Positions 26,436-36,014 are shown, numbered from the stretch's first letter. The stretch: DNA of 36,904 nt from Psychromonas algicola (GCF_004378355.1 NZ_SNUB01000035.1:1-36904); one strand, 5' to 3'. A program made the numbers and translations. Notes: a model not told the origin generated them from the letters alone.

Positions 26436-27431
26436 TTAAACAACGTACTGGAATAACAAACCTGCAATCACTGCCGTGGTTAAGATAATACCCACAAATG
26501 CGATTACCGCCTTTGGTTTAAGTACCGAAGAAACCAATGCAATCTCAGGTAAACTTGCCCCCGTACCGCCGACAATTAGTGCCATAGCAGGGCCTAACCC
26601 CATTCCTTTTGCAATCAAAACACTCAAGAGGGGAATCGCCATTTCAATTCGTAAATAAAGTGGTACGCCAATCACAGCAGCAATAAAAATTGCGAGAATA
26701 CTGTTATCACCGACATATTTTTCAACCAAGTCAGCAGGTAAATAAGCTGCAGATAAACCACTAATGATCGCACCGAGTAATACGTAAGGAATTATTTTCT
26801 TAAACAAAATAAGCGCAAAGCGTAATGCATTCTCTGTTTTACTAGATTCAGCAGATGGTGTTGCCGAACAAGTTGATGTAGCTGAGCAACTACTTACTGT
26901 TGCTACTGGCTTTGTTTCTGTTTCCAGCCCTGAACATGAAGAGGTGGTAGGAGCTGCGGAGCAAGTTGGTGCTTTGTTACCCTCAATTTCATCTGCGTGT
27001 TTGATTTCATTTCTCCATGGTGTTTTGGTGATTAACCATCCACCCAATACTGCAGAGGTAAAGGTTAGCGCCAAATAAACAATGGTTACTTTAAATCCGA
27101 AGGTTGCATAAATCATTGCTAATACGACAAAGTTACACAAAGGCGCTGAAATCAAAAAGCTTAAAACTGTGCCAAGTGAGACGCCCATAGTTGCCATTCC
27201 CATTGTCACTGGTACGACTGACGCGCTGCAAAATGGTGTTAACATACCGAATAGAGACCCTAACAACGGCCCCCATTTTTCATGTTTTGTTAGTTTTTTT
27301 TGAAGTTTATCTTGAGGGATATATTCACGCATAAAACCTGTTAATACTGAGACCACAGCAATAACAATGACTAAAGCGCCACCTACATGAACAAATTCAT
27401 TCAATGCGAGTGTTAGTTTATCTATGTTCAT
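26436..27431 (-). CDS. ArsP-like permease (DUF318 family) with a cysteine-rich loop
   Basis: 331 residues with eight or so membrane segments. The family motif 'GMLTPFCSASVVPV' (about 62-75), followed by 'LSFLISAPLCNFVVLAMIY', places it in the DUF318/ArsP permease group, some members of which export trivalent organoarsenicals or other soft metals. The central loop (about 154-200) contains five cysteines in Ser/Thr/Ala-rich sequence (TCSAAPTTSSCSG, SSCSATSTCSA) and could gather metal ions. The second half carries 'GVPLYLRIEMAIPLLSVLIAKG'. It is divergent from a small membrane gene and an ArsR-type repressor, a typical metal-sensing arrangement. The substrate is inferred only in outline: arsenic, copper or zinc are all possible. 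Confidence 0.86.
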   Translation of the reverse strand: MNIDKLTLALNEFVHVGGALVIVIAVVSVLTGFMREYIPQDKLQKKLTKHEKWGPLLGSLFGMLTPFCSASVVPVTMGMATMGVSLGTVLSFLISAPLCNFVVLAMIYATFGFKVTIVYLALTFTSAVLGGWLITKTPWRNEIKHADEIEGNKAPTCSAAPTTSSCSGLETETKPVATVSSCSATSTCSATPSAESSKTENALRFALILFKKIIPYVLLGAIISGLSAAYLPADLVEKYVGDNSILAIFIAAVIGVPLYLRIEMAIPLLSVLIAKGMGLGPAMALIVGGTGASLPEIALVSSVLKPKAVIAFVGIILTTAVIAGLLFQYVV

Positions 27432-27495
27432 AAAATTACCTTTATGTTGTTTATTAGCAAATGCTTAATTAATGGAACAGAGCTATCATAATTAC

Positions 27496-27513
27496 ATATG
27501 CATAAATGCGCAA
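27496..27513. promoter_or_regulatory. Candidate ArsR operator in the divergent region
   Basis: GCAT-AA-ATGC (27500-27509) is a perfect dyad, extended on both sides with mismatches. It is the clearest dyad in the 137-base gap between the permease and the small membrane gene, and would let the regulator encoded nearby control both directions. It does not match the classic ArsR consensus closely. Confidence 0.35.
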
Positions 27514-27568
27514 GTGTGATTTTATGTTGTTTTTATGTATACTCAAATCTTTAGATGGGGAGAATGAA

Positions 27569-27844
27569 ATGTTGAAAAAGGTGATTGGTAAGTTAGGATC
27601 GCTTTGTGCTTATACGCACATAGTGAAAGTGATTACTGGTTTGTTACACAATGAAGGGTTATCAGAGCAAACAAAAGCTGGCCGTAATATCGCTTTACTC
27701 GGTTTCTTTTGTCCATTTTTTTGGTATGCGTTATTAACAGGTGAAAGTAAAGAAATCGTGCTCATGCATGCGATTCATTCAAGTATCGTATTCTTGATTG
27801 GAATAATGATAATATTTGTGAGTATAAGAAAACAAAAAGAGTAA
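27569..27844 (+). CDS. Small membrane protein, unknown function
   Basis: 91 residues from the ATG at 27569, which follows GGGGAG by 6 bases. An upstream in-frame GTG at 27506 extends the frame but overlaps the candidate operator and lacks a ribosome site. Two hydrophobic segments (about 42-58 and 67-85) follow a basic N-terminal helix, with an intervening 'LTGESKEIV'. I do not recognise a family. It lies 3 bases before the ArsR-type gene and opposite the permease, so it probably belongs to the same metal-response unit. Three cysteines or histidines in or near the membrane segments could bind a metal. Confidence 0.7.
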   Translation: MLKKVIGKLGSLCAYTHIVKVITGLLHNEGLSEQTKAGRNIALLGFFCPFFWYALLTGESKEIVLMHAIHSSIVFLIGIMIIFVSIRKQKE

Positions 27845-27847
27845 CAA

Positions 27848-28240
27848 ATGGAATTACAATATTTAGATGCATTAAAAGCGTTAGCCGAACCACACCGCTT
27901 AAGATTATGTTGGTTGCTTATTCATGTTGATCAAAAAGTCACCGTCGCAGAAGCGATGGATGTAATAGGGGAGACGCAATACAACGTATCTCGAAATTTA
28001 AAAATGCTATTTAAAGCGGGTTTACTTGATCAAGAAAAGAACGGTAAATGGGTTTATTACACCTTAGCAGAGCAAACAGAAAAACACTGGCTGTTGTTAG
28101 TTGACTCTATCCGTCAATTGCCTAAGAATCAGTTTGAAAGTGTCGCAGGGCGATGCAAATTACGTTTAGGAATGCGAGTCAATGGTGAATGTGTGATTGG
28201 CCCAAATAGCGACGATTGGATAAAGCTGGTTGAAGGGTAA
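27848..28240 (+). CDS. ArsR-family winged-helix transcriptional regulator
   Basis: 130 residues. A winged helix-turn-helix spans about 5-80: 'ALKALAEPHRLRLCWLL', then the recognition helix 'IGETQYNVSRNLKMLFKAGLL' and the wing 'DQEKNGKWVYYTL'. The usual ELCVCDL metal site of ArsR/SmtB is absent. Cysteines instead occur at about 22 and in the C-terminal tail ('GRCKLRLGMRVNGECVIG'), which may sense the inducer. It is the last gene of a two-gene unit with the small membrane protein, divergent from the permease, which it probably represses. The ATG has only a weak ribosome site, consistent with coupling to the upstream gene. Confidence 0.85.
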   Translation: MELQYLDALKALAEPHRLRLCWLLIHVDQKVTVAEAMDVIGETQYNVSRNLKMLFKAGLLDQEKNGKWVYYTLAEQTEKHWLLLVDSIRQLPKNQFESVAGRCKLRLGMRVNGECVIGPNSDDWIKLVEG

Positions 28241-28243
28241 TGT

Positions 28244-28484
28244 TCCGTTTATACCTCATCAACTCTTTGGTGCTTTAATTGAAGCAGGCGTTGATAATAT
28301 GGTTCCTATGATGTGATATTAAGAAGTTGAACCGATCCATCTGTTACCTTCGATGGTGTTAAAACGATCAGTATTATTGGTTTAGTTGAAACGGTAAAAG
28401 TAAACCCAAAGGTTAAAACAGCATTTAGAATCTAAAGGAGTTGAAGGGGGATCTTTGCTGAAATGACTAATGCGTTAGTACTTT
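28244..28484 (+). pseudogene. Fragments of a decayed gene downstream of the ArsR gene
   Basis: Three open stretches in changing frames have protein-like composition. They read 'VPFIPHQLFGALIEAGVDNM' (about 28244-28300), then 'SVTFDGVKTISIIGLVETVK' onward (about 28338-28424), then 'LESKGVEGG' and 'IFAEMTNALVL' with a stop at about 28483-28485. Stops and shifts separate them, so no intact product can be made. The family is not recognised. It probably was a third gene of the metal-response unit. The rest of the gap to 28757 is AT-rich, with no further gene seen; it must contain the promoter of the chemoreceptor gene. Confidence 0.45.
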
Positions 28485-28757
28485 AAAAGAAAACTCACTT
28501 ATTCAGGTTTGAACCAATCGTTATCTATTTTCTCATCGCAATAGTCCCTATTTACTTTTTCTTTATTGAGCTTTGTGAAATAAAGCTTTGTTTTACCTAG
28601 AGTATTTTTTAATTAGTCTACTAAATATAACTTGATTATATTCTTTCCCATTCAAATTTATGTCATAAAATTCATTTATAATATATTATTGACTTTAATT
28701 TTTGATGTTTACTTGTTTTTTGTGTTTTTATTTTAATACTTGAAGGTAGGAGTGAGT

Positions 28758-30758
28758 ATGCCGTTAAATTTTTTTTCTAACCGTAAAATGCCACAGAAAA
28801 AGTTAATGCCTAGTGCGGTTTGCAAAGTATTACCTCTCTCTGCGGAAAAAGTAGGGACACTTGAAGAAAAGCAATTATATATTGATGATGTAGAGCCCGC
28901 TCTTATTTTAGGGTACGTTTCTCCGAGTAACGATTTAGATAAAATACAGCGAGAAATTAGAAAGGTATACAAAGGAGATCTAGTACTTACTTCTACCTGT
29001 GGCGAATTACATAGTCAGTCCGATGATCTTTATCAACAAGGGAAGGATGATAGAAAGAGTATTGTTCTGCAAATATTTTCAAAAAAATTGATTGCTAAAG
29101 TTTCTATTAAAACAATTTCATTGCCCTGTGAAGATATTAAAAAAGGTAAAAACACTTTATCTAAAGCAGAGCGTGTTAAACAAATTACTCAATCATTGAG
29201 TCAGGTTAAACCTGATTTAGAGCTAGATGCCCGAGATACTGTAGGGTTAACTTTTATTAACAGTTTAAGCCTATGTGAAAGCTGGCTAATGGAAGCTAAT
29301 TACCTCAATGGTGGTTTTCCTGTTCCTCTTATCGGAGGGAGTACTGCTGGTGCTTGGGATCTTATTCAATCTCCTTTTTATGATGGCACTGAACTTCGTC
29401 ATTCTCATGCAATGTTTTGCTTTATTAAACTACAACCAGAATATGGTTACCGAACTTTCCGTTCTCATAACTTTAAACCCGTTGGTAAAAAATGGATGAT
29501 TGGTGATGCCGATGTTACTTTTCGTCGTGTTAATGATTTTATTGACAACAATTCAATGGAATTACTTAACGTTGTCGATGAATTATGTAAGCACTTTAAA
29601 TGTACGCCAGAGAATCTTGAAAAAGCAATCACAGGTTATACATTTGCTATCGAAGTGGGTGGCCACCACTACATTCGTGCAATTGGAGGCGTTGATGTTG
29701 AAAATAAATCGGTCTCTTTTCATTGTGACACGCCGTTAGGTACTGAGCTACATTTGATGGAGCCTATCGATTTTGTGAACAAGACGCATCAAGATTTTGC
29801 TGATTTTTCAGAAGGTTATACTCAGCCTTCAGCGGGAATTTTATTCGACTGTACATTACGTCGAATGACCAACCCTGGGAAATTAGATAGCATTAAGTGT
29901 TTTGATGATTTTCCTGCGGCTGGTTTTTCTACCTTTGGTGAATTATTTGGTGTGAATGTTAACCAAACTTTAGCCGCTGTATTCTTCTATCCTAGAGAGG
30001 GAAACGGTAACTTATTTAATACACAATTTATCACTGAATATGCTGATTATGCGCGCTACTTTTTAGAGCAGCCTAGTAAAGCAAGTAAACTATTAAGCGA
30101 TATTCAAGAGAAAGTTATTGATGACAATAAAGGGATGTTAACTATTGCCACGGATTCTGCGAAAATCAATGATAATTCCATTGAAAAAGTTGACAGCATT
30201 ACCCTACAGTCAACGCAGTTAAAAAATCAGTTTGATAAAACTAGTACGGAACTACAACAATTGACCAATGAGGTATTACTACTCACAAATAATGTTGAGA
30301 GTGTAAATTCCGAAGTAAATAGCATTGAAACAATTTTCACTGTGATTGAAAAAATAGCTGAACAAACTAACCTTTTAGCACTAAATGCGAGTATTGAAGC
30401 GGCACGAGCGGGTGAGCAAGGTCGAGGCTTTGCTGTGGTTGCAGATGAAGTGCGTAAATTGGCTCAAGGCACCAAAGAATCGCTTGATAATTCTCGTGGT
30501 AACGTTGATAGTTTGCTAAAACAAATAAGCGATATTTCAAGCGTTATTTCAGGGCTAGGTAGCTTAATGAATAATACAAATGAGCAATTTGAAGAAGCTA
30601 TTTCGGCTGTCGATTCCATTGAAACCTCTGCAACTGATACGCTAAACTTCTTGAATACTGGTTTAGCAATTACCAAAAGTTTGCATGAAGCGAGTGAAAA
30701 TAGTGCAGACAATATTCGTAAATCATCAGTGATAAGAAATCAAATGGGAGAGTCTTAA
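28758..30758 (+). CDS. Soluble chemoreceptor with N-terminal FIST domains
   Basis: 666 residues from the ATG at 28758, which has AGGAG 5 bases upstream; a TTG 18 bases earlier is a weaker alternative. Residues about 40-230 form a FIST_N domain ('[13 protein letters not shown]', 'VLTSTCGEL', '[14 protein letters not shown]') and about 240-400 a FIST_C domain ('[20 protein letters not shown]', 'LFDCTLRRM'). A methyl-accepting helical region follows, with the receptor tip '[38 protein letters not shown]'-type core split around residues 535-575. No membrane segment or signal peptide is evident, so the receptor is cytoplasmic. FIST domains are thought to bind small ligands such as amino acids; the ligand here is unknown. 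It presumably signals to CheA-CheW. No CheR-tether pentapeptide is seen. Confidence 0.9.
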   Translation: MPLNFFSNRKMPQKKLMPSAVCKVLPLSAEKVGTLEEKQLYIDDVEPALILGYVSPSNDLDKIQREIRKVYKGDLVLTSTCGELHSQSDDLYQQGKDDRKSIVLQIFSKKLIAKVSIKTISLPCEDIKKGKNTLSKAERVKQITQSLSQVKPDLELDARDTVGLTFINSLSLCESWLMEANYLNGGFPVPLIGGSTAGAWDLIQSPFYDGTELRHSHAMFCFIKLQPEYGYRTFRSHNFKPVGKKWMIGDADVTFRRVNDFIDNNSMELLNVVDELCKHFKCTPENLEKAITGYTFAIEVGGHHYIRAIGGVDVENKSVSFHCDTPLGTELHLMEPIDFVNKTHQDFADFSEGYTQPSAGILFDCTLRRMTNPGKLDSIKCFDDFPAAGFSTFGELFGVNVNQTLAAVFFYPREGNGNLFNTQFITEYADYARYFLEQPSKASKLLSDIQEKVIDDNKGMLTIATDSAKINDNSIEKVDSITLQSTQLKNQFDKTSTELQQLTNEVLLLTNNVESVNSEVNSIETIFTVIEKIAEQTNLLALNASIEAARAGEQGRGFAVVADEVRKLAQGTKESLDNSRGNVDSLLKQISDISSVISGLGSLMNNTNEQFEEAISAVDSIETSATDTLNFLNTGLAITKSLHEASENSADNIRKSSVIRNQMGES

Positions 30759-30780
30759 TTCATTCGGATATTATCTCGCT

Positions 30781-30824
30781 AAACTACCTTTTCGTCGCGT
30801 GATTGCGAGTAAAGGTAGTTTTAT
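30781..30824. terminator. Hairpin between convergent chemoreceptor and glutaminase genes
   Basis: AAACTACCTTT (30781-30791) pairs perfectly with AAAGGTAGTTT (30811-30821), with an inner TCGC/GCGA helix (30795-30798, 30805-30808). The plus-strand tail is TTTTATTA. It most likely terminates the chemoreceptor transcript and may also serve glsA from the other side, where the T run is weaker. Confidence 0.75.
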
Positions 30825-30851
30825 TAGCTATTCATTTTGTTCGCGTTAACT

Positions 30852-31766
30852 CTAAAAAATAGACCATCCAGTACGTTCCACTAACATCTCTAATGCCTGT
30901 GTTCCGAGTTTACTATTACCTATTTTATCGAGTCCCGGAGACCAAACTGCAATAGAGGCTTTATTCGGAGCTATCGCTAAAATACCACCACCTACACCAC
31001 TTTTACCCGGTAAACCAACACGATAGGCAAATTCACCAGAGCCATCATAATGGCCACACATCAACATCAATGAGTTAATACGTCTTGCCCTAGCGGAAGA
31101 GACAACACGACTTCCTGTGCTCTTATTGGTGCCTTCAGAAACAAGAAATAAACCTGCTTGTGCTAATTGTTCGCAAGACATAGCAATCGAGCATTGATGA
31201 TAATAAGCGCCGAGTACACAATCAACATCGTGTTCGATGTTACCGAAGGAAGCCATGAAATGTGCGAGTGAGCTATTACGATGTCCTGTCGCTAATTCAG
31301 ACTGTGCCACTTTTTCATCGATACTAATGCTGTTGTCATTCGCAATATAACGAACAAAACTTAAAATTTCTGCCAGTAATTCTTTTGGCTCATGCCCCAT
31401 CATGATGGCATCAACAATAGCAATGGCACCCGCGTTAATAAAAGGATTACGTGGTTTACCGTGCTCATGTTCAAGTTGAACGATAGAGTTGAAAGGGTCT
31501 CCTGAAGGTTCTCGACCTACTTTCGCCCAAACTGCATCACCTATTTTGCCTAAGGCCAAAGTCAGGCTAAATACTTTAGAGATACTTTGAATTGAAAATG
31601 GTTTTTGAGCACAACCCGCGCTGAACACTTGCCCATCTGGTAATGCAACGGTGATACCGAATTGGTTTGGGTCGATAGCTGCAAGTTGAGGAATATAGTC
31701 GGCAACTTGACCACGATCGGTACTTGCATTCATTGCTTTTACAATGTCATTGAGAATATCTTGCAA
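30852..31766 (-). CDS. glsA: Glutaminase GlsA
   Basis: 304 residues (E. coli enzymes are 308-310). It hydrolyses glutamine to glutamate and ammonia in the cytoplasm. The serine-dependent beta-lactamase-like fold is marked by the catalytic SxxK in '[17 protein letters not shown]' (about 57-73). Also present are '[16 protein letters not shown]', '[13 protein letters not shown]' and '[13 protein letters not shown]'. The start [12 protein letters not shown] is preceded on the minus strand by AAGG. It is a single gene, convergent with the chemoreceptor gene. The 146-base gap upstream of it (to 31912) shows no gene. Confidence 0.96.
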   Translation of the reverse strand: MQDILNDIVKAMNASTDRGQVADYIPQLAAIDPNQFGITVALPDGQVFSAGCAQKPFSIQSISKVFSLTLALGKIGDAVWAKVGREPSGDPFNSIVQLEHEHGKPRNPFINAGAIAIVDAIMMGHEPKELLAEILSFVRYIANDNSISIDEKVAQSELATGHRNSSLAHFMASFGNIEHDVDCVLGAYYHQCSIAMSCEQLAQAGLFLVSEGTNKSTGSRVVSSARARRINSLMLMCGHYDGSGEFAYRVGLPGKSGVGGGILAIAPNKASIAVWSPGLDKIGNSKLGTQALEMLVERTGWSIF

Positions 31767-31912
31767 GGTGAAAGCTCCATAAAAAACAGATAGTGTTAAC
31801 TATGTTAAGTTTTTTAATGCTAAAAATCATTTATTATTTTTAGCGCTGTTCGCATTGTAATAACAAATAAGTACTTTCTATGTTGTTATGAACACAGCTC
31901 ATTGATTTGAAA

Positions 31913-32320
31913 CTAGATTGGCATTTGCTCAAAACAAGGAATGTCGTTTAGTACTTTGTCCCAATTACCTTTGCTAGCAGTATGTATGTGGGCTTGTGGT
32001 TGAATGTCTACGTCAGTATCCAAGCAACCAGCTGGAACAACAATTATGTCTCTTGTTTTAGCATGGATTGGTAGTACTGAACTACAAGTTGAGCAAAAAT
32101 TGCGAGAAAAATTCGAGCCTTCTAATCGATAAAAGCTAACTTTGTCTTCTCCACTAAGCCAAGTCAGTTTTGCACCCGGAGCGAATAAGTTTGCGCAGTG
32201 AGCAGAGCCAGATATTTTTCGGCAACGACTACAATGACAGAAAAAAAATCGCTTAAATTCACCTTTTATTTCAAATTTAACGTTGCCACATAAGCAAGAT
32301 CCAGAATGAATATTTGCCAT
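31913..32320 (-). CDS. GFA/CENP-V family zinc protein
   Basis: 135 residues. The family's cysteine framework is complete: 'GSCLCGNVKFEI' (about 7-18), 'FCHCSRCRKISG' (27-38) and 'FCSTCSSVLPI' (about 75-85). These proteins bind two zinc ions; the founding member was annotated as glutathione-dependent formaldehyde-activating enzyme, but most relatives have no proven reaction. AGAGGA lies about 5 bases before the ATG. The gene begins 18 bases after the lyase-like gene, so they may form a short operon. Confidence 0.9.
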   Translation of the reverse strand: MANIHSGSCLCGNVKFEIKGEFKRFFFCHCSRCRKISGSAHCANLFAPGAKLTWLSGEDKVSFYRLEGSNFSRNFCSTCSSVLPIHAKTRDIIVVPAGCLDTDVDIQPQAHIHTASKGNWDKVLNDIPCFEQMPI

Positions 32321-32338
32321 TATATTGTCCTCTTATGG

Positions 32339-33127
32339 TTATTTTTTTATGTTATCAATTACTTTAAAATTATCAAAGTAGGCGTGAACAGTGGTGGGGT
32401 TTCCTGAAGTATCAACAGGTGTCCATTTGGGTTTATGGCCACCATGAAATGTCGAAAATAGGAATTGTTGAATCTCGGTATCTTTTCCTGTCCTACCCCG
32501 GAACATAACATTATTATTGATGGATTGTATTTTCCCATCGATGTTGATGCGAGCAACACCATCTGCTTTATTGGCTGTATTTAATTGCATTTCAAGTTCA
32601 ACATGTTGCCATTGATCTTTTAAAAAGACTGGCGCAGCACTTGTGGTACCTGTTCCATACTTTACATTTTTATTTTGGTCGTAAAGATAAGCCTTCATGT
32701 AGCCATCTTTTTTGAACGTTGTGCGCACACTCCATTTATGATCGGAACGAGTTTTTCCTCCTGTGACGGGATACTTTGGCCCCAACCCATGAAGCTTTCC
32801 ACCATGAGTCCACTGAAAGTCTTGGTCAAATAACACATCAAAGGACAGTGTAGCCTGCGTAACGTGTCGAGTTAATGGAAATCTTAATGTTACTCGTTGG
32901 CTACCTCTTTCATAACCAACATAAGAAACGCGGATAGCATTAGAGCCATCTTTTCCTTTACCTTCAGCAAGCTGAATATATTTATTTTGTAACAGCTTTT
33001 GGCCTAAACTTTCGGGTTGAATGTCATTAAAATCTTCAGACAGTAACAATTCATTTTGAGTTTGTGCGTGTATTCCTGCGCTCAATAATAAAAAAGAAAA
33101 CAAGGTAACAGAATAAACATTTTTCAT
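32339..33127 (-). CDS. Secreted polysaccharide-lyase-14-like protein
   Basis: 262 residues from the ATG at 33127; this gives a normal signal peptide, MKNVYSVTLFSFLLLSAGIHA, with cleavage after AHA-like 'GIHA'. In-frame starts further upstream (33157, 33175 and a GTG at 33190) would put 10-21 extra residues ahead of it, with no clear ribosome site. The mature part is a beta-jelly-roll of the PL14/alginate-lyase type: 'LSFDVLFDQDFQW-HGGKLHGLGP', 'WSVRTTFKKDGYMKAYLYDQ', 'DQWQHVELEMQLN' and 'AYFDNFKVI'. It may cleave a uronic-acid polysaccharide in the periplasm or outside the cell. Catalytic residues were not checked against a structure. Confidence 0.8.
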   Translation of the reverse strand: MKNVYSVTLFSFLLLSAGIHAQTQNELLLSEDFNDIQPESLGQKLLQNKYIQLAEGKGKDGSNAIRVSYVGYERGSQRVTLRFPLTRHVTQATLSFDVLFDQDFQWTHGGKLHGLGPKYPVTGGKTRSDHKWSVRTTFKKDGYMKAYLYDQNKNVKYGTGTTSAAPVFLKDQWQHVELEMQLNTANKADGVARINIDGKIQSINNNVMFRGRTGKDTEIQQFLFSTFHGGHKPKWTPVDTSGNPTTVHAYFDNFKVIDNIKK

Positions 33128-33238
33128 TTTAAATTTACCAATAAGTTGAAAAGGCATTTGCAACGACTTTAACATTGTTTGGTTAGTCACTTAGAAGATA
33201 CGTGGATCATATTTTATTTTTGTTGGAACCCTTTTTCT

Positions 33239-33964
33239 TTACAAAGAAAGCGTATTTTTCGAATCTATGCGAGAGATTATCTTGTTGAGTAACTTGCCTG
33301 CTTTTGTGCCTTTATTTTCTAATGCCCAAGGATAATGTTCGTTCTCTCCTGTTGCACAAATTTGTATTTTGGTATGAGAGATATTCGCGAGAATATTTTT
33401 GATAAAACCACCAAATACAGGGGAAGGTTTGTCAAAGTAATCACAACAATAAACGTCCGAAACAAGGCTTTCAAAATCATTATCTAATGAATCAAAAAGC
33501 CCGCCTGCTTTTATCATTGATGCCTTGAGTGTAATAATAAGTATGCGATCTGAAGTGAAAATGAAATAGCTTCTGTGAAGAAAGTCATTTGGCAGCCAAC
33601 TTGGAATATTGTATTTAAGCGCTCGACCGCCAAGCAAAATTAGAAATTTTTCGTCTCTATTGAAATGTTGTGCAATATACTTCAAAAATAAGGAGCGGTG
33701 GTTTTGTACTATTAGTGTTTGTTCATAACCAATCATAAAAATAATCAGTGGAAACCACAATAACGCAAGCAAACAAATGACTAGCGGTGCTTTAAACTCT
33801 GCTAGGGTTAACATTGTCACACACATCATGGACATGCCTAAAATGACGTATATCAAAACAAAAAAACGATTACCTTTTCTGGTTTCTTTGATGGGAGATA
33901 AATCGCCTAATATTTCTCTGCTCAGCAGCGCATTAGGGGCATTTTTGACTTCTATATTATCCAT
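33239..33964 (-). CDS. Membrane protein of unknown function with two adjacent helices
   Basis: 241 residues from the ATG at 33964 (MDNIEVKNAPNALLSREIL), with AAGGA 10 bases upstream. An ATG at 34063 extends the frame by 33 residues but has no ribosome site. Two hydrophobic helices near 35-57 and 60-80 form a hairpin. The C-terminal 160 residues are soluble and resemble a PH-like or bPH fold ('YFIFTSDRILIITLKA', 'VYCCDYFDK', 'KIQICATGENEHYPWAL'). I do not recognise the family. It sits between the lyase-like gene and another orphan gene, all on the minus strand. Confidence 0.72.
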   Translation of the reverse strand: MDNIEVKNAPNALLSREILGDLSPIKETRKGNRFFVLIYVILGMSMMCVTMLTLAEFKAPLVICLLALLWFPLIIFMIGYEQTLIVQNHRSLFLKYIAQHFNRDEKFLILLGGRALKYNIPSWLPNDFLHRSYFIFTSDRILIITLKASMIKAGGLFDSLDNDFESLVSDVYCCDYFDKPSPVFGGFIKNILANISHTKIQICATGENEHYPWALENKGTKAGKLLNKIISRIDSKNTLSL

Positions 33965-34137
33965 ATTTTTTATGTCCTTAAGCGTTAGAATACTGAAACG
34001 ATAACCTATATGTGTATTGTATGCTTTATTAAATAGTGTGCTTTGGATGTCTTGTATTTTCATTTGTGCGAGCTGTTAATAACACTTATAAAAATAAAAA
34101 CACCCAATTCTTTTTAAAGCCCGCTTATTAGCATGGT

Positions 34138-35142
34138 TTAAGGTTCACGCTTTATAGCCGTCGGGTTCTGAGAGGCATGCTTAAGGTAAGCTGCATACTC
34201 TAGTGATTCATCATGAAAACAATCAGGATGAGCATCAATATAAGCAGACCATTGTTCAAGATAACTTACGAGATCAAGTGAACTATTGCGAGCAATATCA
34301 ATCAAATCATTATCTCGTTTATTATATGGATCAGGGGTAGGGCCGTATATCTCGCTGTCTACTTGCATGTTAACATCTACGTTAATATATTCCTTGAGAT
34401 GAGCTGGCAACTGAAAGAAGGCTCTGATTGTAATGGCTGTCGCCACAAAGTCATTAAATAGCCCTGGAGTATCCTCACCTCTGTAGTCTAAAAACGGTAG
34501 ATTAATAGCAAAACTTTCATTAATGGTTAACATGATTGATTCCGCCATCCATAAACCTAAGGAGTTAATTGTTGGCTGCATTTCATTCACTTGCTTGTAA
34601 CCATGCTCGCAATAATGCTTTATAAAATCTTGTAAGTAGATGGTTAACGCTTGTTCAAATTCAAATGCATTCCACCGGTTATCTTGGTCAGCCCAATCCT
34701 TCAATTCAACATATTGACCTAACCAGTAATATGAAAAATCACCGATTTCACCTAGATATTTTTGTTCAGGAAAATTAAAGCACCCTTTAATCTCGGTAAG
34801 GAAATTATGAAGCTCATCTTCTGCTATTTTCTGATTCACAGTGGCGTAGCTACAATCAGAAACTAGGTCAAAGACCTTGCGTGGACTCTCTAAATTTAAG
34901 GCTTCCTTGTCTTTTTTCTCTTTATCAAAGGCGGCTTTTAGTGTGGTATAGCTTTGTATTAATGGATGTTGTAAATATTTACAACCATCGATCCCTGTGT
35001 AGGCCGGTATATATAACTTTGCAGTACTGTTTTCTCGATCATATTTTAATACCAATTGAGCCCAACAATCATGCAAGGCGTCTTCATCAGGCACAAACTG
35101 ACTGAATATATTGCTCAACATAGAGGATCTTTTATCTACCAT
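34138..35142 (-). CDS. Hypothetical cytoplasmic protein, family not recognised
   Basis: 334 residues, with AGGAG 6 bases before the ATG at 35142, a strong ribosome site. No signal peptide or membrane segment is evident. The protein is acidic and mostly helical, with aromatic-rich stretches ('FSYYWLGQYVELKDWADQDNRW', about 149-170) and a proline break near 'DSEIYGPTPDPYN'. The C-terminus is basic. It lies in the accessory cluster upstream of the membrane gene and downstream of the two Imm11-like genes. This setting is typical of toxin-immunity islands, but nothing in the sequence proves such a role. Confidence 0.75.
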   Translation of the reverse strand: MVDKRSSMLSNIFSQFVPDEDALHDCWAQLVLKYDRENSTAKLYIPAYTGIDGCKYLQHPLIQSYTTLKAAFDKEKKDKEALNLESPRKVFDLVSDCSYATVNQKIAEDELHNFLTEIKGCFNFPEQKYLGEIGDFSYYWLGQYVELKDWADQDNRWNAFEFEQALTIYLQDFIKHYCEHGYKQVNEMQPTINSLGLWMAESIMLTINESFAINLPFLDYRGEDTPGLFNDFVATAITIRAFFQLPAHLKEYINVDVNMQVDSEIYGPTPDPYNKRDNDLIDIARNSSLDLVSYLEQWSAYIDAHPDCFHDESLEYAAYLKHASQNPTAIKREP

Positions 35143-35301
35143 TTTATTCTCCTAACACAGTATAAAAATACTATGCTTTTAAAATTAAATCACTTATAGC
35201 TTTTCGCATTTTCAGCTTAGCTGTTAATTATACGATTCTAAGAATAGAAATGGTATTCATAAAGTAACGAGTTGGTTATTGATTTTAAAGTCGAAGGAAC
35301 T

Positions 35302-35895
35302 TTAGCGTGTAGGAAAAATTTTGGCTAAGTCTGGCTCAAATAGTATTCCCGATAGGTTATGCAATTCAACTCTCTTTTTAAATTCATCCGAGCAGATCAA
35401 AAAACTATGATGAGCAAAAGCGGGTTTAAACAAAAATTTATCCGAAATTTTTTCAGACAATAAATGTAATTCTTTTGGAATATGCGCAGAATCTGAGTGA
35501 TTGCTTTCAAAGCGCGATCTAGTTTGATCTATCGCACTAGCATCTACAGCACTTAAACAATTGTAAATATAAAATCCATTTTGTAACGGTAAAAATTCGC
35601 CAATATTCTTTAACTCTGGCGCTAATACCTTCTTTGCTTTCTCACTCAATATAAGGCAAGAAAGATTCCAAATAGAAATATCAGGGATGTTATTATTTTT
35701 TAGGTCAGAACTAAATTGGATATCGATGGGTATCCAATCACCTTGTAACTTATCAATTAACGATTCATTTTTTTGATTGAACCATACCTTAACGCCATCA
35801 AACTGCCTTCGGAATTGTTTAAATTCGATAAAGGCTTCGTGATACTCAAAAATATTATTTAATAACCTATATGTTGTCATAAGGTTTCTACTCAT
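35302..35895 (-). CDS. Imm11/DUF1629-like immunity protein (paralog A)
   Basis: 197 residues. The middle and end follow the Imm11 (DUF1629) pattern: 'CLILSEKAKKVL' (80-91), 'GEFLPL' (99-104), 'FYIYNCLSAVDASAID' (108-123) and a final 'HSFLICSDEFKKRVELHNLSGILFEP'. Such proteins are found next to polymorphic toxins and are thought to protect their producer. The gene is a diverged paralog of the one just upstream; the NCLS element lies at residues 112-115 in both. The ATG at 35895 has only a weak ribosome site. The 119-base gap to the upstream paralog shows no gene. Confidence 0.65.
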   Translation of the reverse strand: MSRNLMTTYRLLNNIFEYHEAFIEFKQFRRQFDGVKVWFNQKNESLIDKLQGDWIPIDIQFSSDLKNNNIPDISIWNLSCLILSEKAKKVLAPELKNIGEFLPLQNGFYIYNCLSAVDASAIDQTRSRFESNHSDSAHIPKELHLLSEKISDKFLFKPAFAHHSFLICSDEFKKRVELHNLSGILFEPDLAKIFPTR

Positions 35896-36014
35896 GTTTT
35901 GCTCTAGAAGTGTTGGATCGTCATTAACTTTAAATTGTAAGAGTTTGATTTGTTTTGAGCAACTAATGGATGTCTCGTAGTTTTTATTAAGTCATAGAAA
36001 CATACAAAGAAAAA

